In this document: one piece after another, positions 6,457 through 8,372 of the stretch
How positions within the stretch are numbered: position 1 is the first letter of the stretch
Layout of the letters: every line of letters starts with the position of its first letter
Assembly (NCBI GenBank): GCA_018714005.1
Contig: DVOA01000054.1
Span: 1-8,372, forward strand
Origin: Spyradomonas excrementavium
GTDB lineage: Bacteria > Cyanobacteriota > Vampirovibrionia > Gastranaerophilales > Gastranaerophilaceae
DNA: 8,372 nucleotides
Reading direction: 5' to 3'
Translations under genes and position numbers: made by a program
Notes under the pieces: model-generated
What the model saw: only the letters and a program-made list of their open reading frames with translations
Databases searched by the model: none
What the model was told of the DNA's origin: nothing

Positions 6457-7512
6457 ATGGAATATAAAGATTACTACGAAATATTAGGCGTAAAAAAAGA
6501 CGCGTCACAGTCAGAAATCAAATCTGCGTACCGCAAACTTGCAAAAAAATACCACCCCGATGTAAACAAAACCCCCGAAGCGTCCGCAAAATTCAAAGAT
6601 ATAAACGAAGCTTTTGAGGTTTTGAACGACAAAGAAAAACGCCAGAGATATGACAGTCTTGGTTCCAACTGGCAGAACGGCTCAAATTTCACCCCTCCTC
6701 CGGGGTTTGAAAACATCAATTTCGACTTTGGCGGCGGCGGATACTCGCAAGGCGGGGCGTCTTATGCAGGATTTGAGGATTTGGGCGGTTTTTCCGACTT
6801 TTTCAACACGATTTTCGGCGGTTTTGCTCAAGGCGGAGCCCAATCACGCCGCGCCGGTTCACGTGCAGGCTCGTTTTATGAGGATTTAGGCGCTGCTTAC
6901 ACAAAAAAATCCGCGCCCAAAGCCGAAAAGCTCGATTTAAACATCACGCAGGACTTATTTGTCAGCGCAAAAGATATTTTCAACCAAAAACCCGTTTCCG
7001 TGAAAGTCAGCAGCATGGAAAAATGCCCGAAATGCTCCGGAGTTGGTTCTGTTTGCTATGATTGCGGCGGTTCGGGCGTTGTGGTTCAATCCAAGCAATT
7101 AAGCGTAAAACTCCCGCCCGAAGTCAAAGAAGGGCAAAAAATCAGGCTCAAAGGCGAGGGGCAAACCAGCTCTCAAGGCAGACGCGGCGATTTATACCTC
7201 GTCATAAAATTTAAGGACAAAGAATATGAAATCAACGGTGTTGATTTAACAAAAACCATTGAAGTCACCCCTGCAGAAGCGGTTATCGGCGGAAACAAGG
7301 AGATTTCCACGCTCCATGGCAGCATAACCATCAAAATCCCGCCAAAAACCTCCTGCGGTGCAAAATTAAGACTAAAAGAACTCGGGCTGCCCAAAAAAGG
7401 CGGCGGTTACGGCAACCTGAACGTAAAAATCAGCCTCGCCCTGCCAAAAGAGCTTTCTGACAAGGAAATCGAGCTTTATAAGAAGCTTCTGGAGTTGGAA
7501 AGCAAAAAGTAA
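6457..7512 (+). CDS. dnaJ: DnaJ/Hsp40 family co-chaperone with reduced zinc finger
   Basis: A 351-residue Hsp40 that would stimulate the ATPase of DnaK and deliver substrates to it. The J domain (1-69) has the invariant H33-P-D35. A Gly/Phe-rich stretch follows (about 82-126: FDFGGGG, FGGF). The C-terminal substrate-binding domains run from about 158 to 330 (DLNITQDLF, LSVKLPPEVKEGQKIRLKGEG, GDLYLVIKF, GNLNVKISL), ending in a charged dimerisation-type helix. The zinc region has only two CxxCxGxG motifs, C190-PKC-SGVG and C200-YDC-GGSG, two residues apart, where classical DnaJ has four. The flanking context matches repeat 1 on the left and repeat 4 on the right. The protein is thus intermediate between type I (DnaJ) and type II (CbpA-like) Hsp40s. 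The ATG has AGGA 6 nt upstream. There is no dnaK or grpE next to it, so it may be a second, specialised Hsp40 rather than the main DnaJ; the gene symbol carries that caution. Confidence 0.88.
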   Translation: MEYKDYYEILGVKKDASQSEIKSAYRKLAKKYHPDVNKTPEASAKFKDINEAFEVLNDKEKRQRYDSLGSNWQNGSNFTPPPGFENINFDFGGGGYSQGGASYAGFEDLGGFSDFFNTIFGGFAQGGAQSRRAGSRAGSFYEDLGAAYTKKSAPKAEKLDLNITQDLFVSAKDIFNQKPVSVKVSSMEKCPKCSGVGSVCYDCGGSGVVVQSKQLSVKLPPEVKEGQKIRLKGEGQTSSQGRRGDLYLVIKFKDKEYEINGVDLTKTIEVTPAEAVIGGNKEISTLHGSITIKIPPKTSCGAKLRLKELGLPKKGGGYGNLNVKISLALPKELSDKEIELYKKLLELESKK

Positions 7513-7556
7513 TTATTTAATTTGCTAAATTATTAGATACGGGAGCGTTTTTCAAA

Positions 7557-7643
7557 TCGTTCCCCATCCCAACCTTCCCCAAGCCGGGGAAAGAGCAGCG
7601 CACGTTCCCTCCCCAACTCGGGGAGGGCTAGGGTGGGGAGCGA
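7557..7643 (+). repeat. Palindromic GC-rich repeat R1 (full length)
   Basis: The 24-nt ends (7557-7580 and 7620-7643) are inverted copies with five differences, all transitions. Inside are two hairpins: TTCCCC/GGGGAA (7575-7580 with 7586-7591) and a perfect 8-bp CCCTCCCC/GGGGAGGG (7607-7614 with 7620-7627, loop AACTC). The same architecture recurs in R3 (8173-8258), and R2 (7731-7800) is a shortened form. This is a REP/MITE-like dispersed repeat family. Confidence 0.9.
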
Positions 7644-7730
7644 CTGTTAAAAAAACCGATAGATTTTGAGATATTTTGGAGCAGAATTTCGGCAATTGAA
7701 GAATTTTAAGTAATTTCTGCACATTATCAA

Positions 7731-7800
7731 TCGACCCCCATCCCAGCCTTCCCCAAGCTGGGGAAGGAGCGTTTGCGAAAGGGAGCTAGGGTGGGGAGCA
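7731..7800 (+). repeat. Palindromic GC-rich repeat R2 (short form)
   Basis: It starts CCCCCATCCCAGCC and ends CTAGGGTGGGGAGC like R1. It keeps only the first inner hairpin, here a perfect 8-bp CCTTCCCC/GGGGAAGG (7747-7754 with 7760-7767). The second hairpin is replaced by a short GTTTGCGAAAGGG-type stretch. It lies directly upstream of the second DUF559 gene, ending 22 bp before its ATG. Confidence 0.88.
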
Positions 7801-7822
7801 AACTTATGCTAATATAAAAACC

Positions 7823-8164
7823 ATGCAAGACAAAACAACAAGAGCTAGAAATTTAAGAAAAAATCTAACTGAACAGGAAAAAATTCTCTGGCAGCTTTTA
7901 AGAAAGAAAAGCATAAATAACCTGAAATTCAGACGACAATACGCAATAGGCAACTATATAGTTGATTTTGTTTGCCACGAAAAAAAATTAATTATTGAAA
8001 TTGACGGCGGTCAACATAATGAAGAAAAGAACATTGCCTACGACAAAGAAAGAACGAAATATCTTAAAACCAAAGGGTTTAAGGTAATCAGATTCTGGAA
8101 TGATGAAATAAAAACCAATCTCGATGGAGTTTACGAAGAAATTCTCAGATATCTGGGTCAATAA
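7823..8164 (+). CDS. DUF559 domain protein (Vsr-like PD-(D/E)xK nuclease fold), second copy
   Basis: A 113-residue single-domain protein and paralogue of the product of 1768-2112: gap-free alignment over residues 1-113 gives about 63 identities by hand. The putative nuclease core is intact: D48 in NYIVDF, E59-x-D61-GGQH65 and the GFKVIRFWN strand with R90 and N93. The most conserved block is residues 36-67, as expected if the active site is under selection. The function of DUF559 proteins is not established; their fold is that of Vsr and other PD-(D/E)xK nucleases. The start is the first ATG of the frame, but there is no Shine-Dalgarno sequence (AATATAAAAACC precedes it). A TATGCT at 7805-7810 could be a -10 giving a very short leader, which is speculative. 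It ends 8 bp before repeat R3. The gene is much more AT-rich than its flanking repeats. Confidence 0.9.
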   Translation: MQDKTTRARNLRKNLTEQEKILWQLLRKKSINNLKFRRQYAIGNYIVDFVCHEKKLIIEIDGGQHNEEKNIAYDKERTKYLKTKGFKVIRFWNDEIKTNLDGVYEEILRYLGQ

Positions 8165-8172
8165 TGCCCAAA

Positions 8173-8258
8173 TCGTCCCCCATCCCAACCTTCCCCGAGC
8201 AGCGGAAGTAGCACGCATGTTCCCTCCCCAACTCGGGGAGGGTTAGGGTGGGGGACAA
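8173..8258 (+). repeat. Palindromic GC-rich repeat R3 (full length)
   Basis: It has the same layout as R1: inverted 24-nt ends (8173-8196 and 8235-8258) with four differences, all transitions, and the identical second hairpin CCCTCCCC/GGGGAGGG (8222-8229 with 8235-8242, loop AACTC). The first hairpin is altered but still paired as CTTCC/GGAAG around a longer loop. It begins 8 bp after the stop of the second DUF559 gene. Confidence 0.9.
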
Positions 8259-8314
8259 CTGATTGACAAGGTCTATTACAGAAGTCCACTTTAGAAACAT
8301 GCCAACCTATCGCA

Positions 8315-8343
8315 CGGAATAGATTCCGAAACAAGTTCGGAAT
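8315..8343. repeat. Triple CGGAAT/ATTCCG palindrome
   Basis: CGGAAT (8315-8320), ATTCCGAA (8323-8330) and TTCGGAAT (8336-8343) follow one another. The middle segment can pair with either neighbour: a 6-bp stem with a 2-nt gap, or a perfect 8-bp stem with loop ACAAG. A REP-like intergenic repeat of the GATTCCG...CGGAATGACA type is likely. A terminator for an upstream gene is less likely because the following sequence, GACATTTATATTT, is only loosely T-rich. Confidence 0.6.
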
Positions 8344-8372
8344 GACATTTATATTTCAACAAAAATTCCTAA

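Larger units (their letters stand above)
7513..7822. other. Gene-free 310-bp stretch holding two palindromic repeats
   Basis: Between dnaJ and the second DUF559 gene there is no credible reading frame. The stretch starts with an AT-rich weak inverted sequence after the dnaJ stop, then holds GC-rich element R1 (7557-7643), an 87-bp AT-rich spacer with only a 6-bp GCAGAA/TTCTGC pair, and element R2 (7731-7800). No U-tract terminator for dnaJ was seen; the GC hairpins of R1 may serve instead (inference). Confidence 0.6.
7727..8266. mobile_element. Putative mobile unit: second DUF559 gene between repeats R2 and R3
   Basis: The DUF559 gene at 7823-8164 is bracketed by R2 and R3, two copies of one palindromic repeat family. 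Because each copy is itself palindromic, the outer edges form inverted ends: TCAATC plus CCCCCA (7727-7740) on the left, and the complement of these on the right (TGGGGG at 8249-8254, GATTGA at 8261-8266), with a different number of bases between them. No transposase is visible. This repeats the arrangement at 1584-2216 with an unrelated repeat family; mobility is inferred. Confidence 0.42.

Noticed and set aside
7681..7720. Inverted repeat GCAGAA/TTCTGC between R1 and R2
   Set aside because: Only 6 bp with a 28-nt AT-rich loop; expected by chance in such sequence.
7557..8258. CRISPR array suggested by three related repeats
   Set aside because: The repeats are 70-87 bp, unequal, unevenly spaced and separated by a gene. 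There are no uniform spacers and no cas genes.

Overview
The window is an AT-rich bacterial segment with eight supported protein genes. Prepilin-like proteins with a KxGFTLAE/KGAFTLAE leader and a shared D-V-N-G...P-N...G-x-D motif, next to a GT5 glycogen synthase and a GHL10-type glycoside hydrolase, recall gut Vampirovibrionia/Melainabacteria (Gastranaerophilales). This placement is inference from remembered sequence style. Other AT-rich lineages with many pseudopilins, such as Elusimicrobiota, are not excluded. No rRNA, tRNA or CRISPR array was seen.

Layout. 1-1579: glycogen synthase glgA (+) behind a good extended -10 promoter. 1584-2216: a compact unit made of a 58-bp near-perfect inverted repeat around a small DUF559 (PD-(D/E)xK/Vsr-like) gene on the minus strand. 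It sits tail to tail between glgA and era, starting 4 bp after the glgA stop and ending inside the era stop codon. 2216-6256 (all minus): GHL10 family secreted glycoside hydrolase, then, behind its own promoter (TTGAGA-17-TATAAT), two prepilin-like genes and the GTPase gene era. The second pilin stop overlaps the era start as ATGA. 6257-6456: divergent intergenic region with a long hairpin upstream of dnaJ. 6457-7512: an orphan DnaJ-family co-chaperone with a reduced zinc finger (two CxxCxGxG motifs instead of four). 7513-8372: a repeat-rich tail with three related GC-rich palindromic elements, the last two flanking a second DUF559 gene, and then a different triple palindrome.

Functionally, glgA (storage glucan), era (30S ribosome maturation/cell cycle) and dnaJ (protein folding) are housekeeping genes. 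The pilins and the GHL10 enzyme are envelope or secretion functions. The most unusual content is the pair of DUF559 genes (about 56% identical by hand count). Each is bracketed by a different family of GC-rich, self-complementary repeats, in an otherwise AT-rich context. This looks like small non-autonomous or self-mobilising units in which a Vsr-like nuclease is tied to hairpin DNA, by analogy with REP/RAYT systems. That interpretation is inference.
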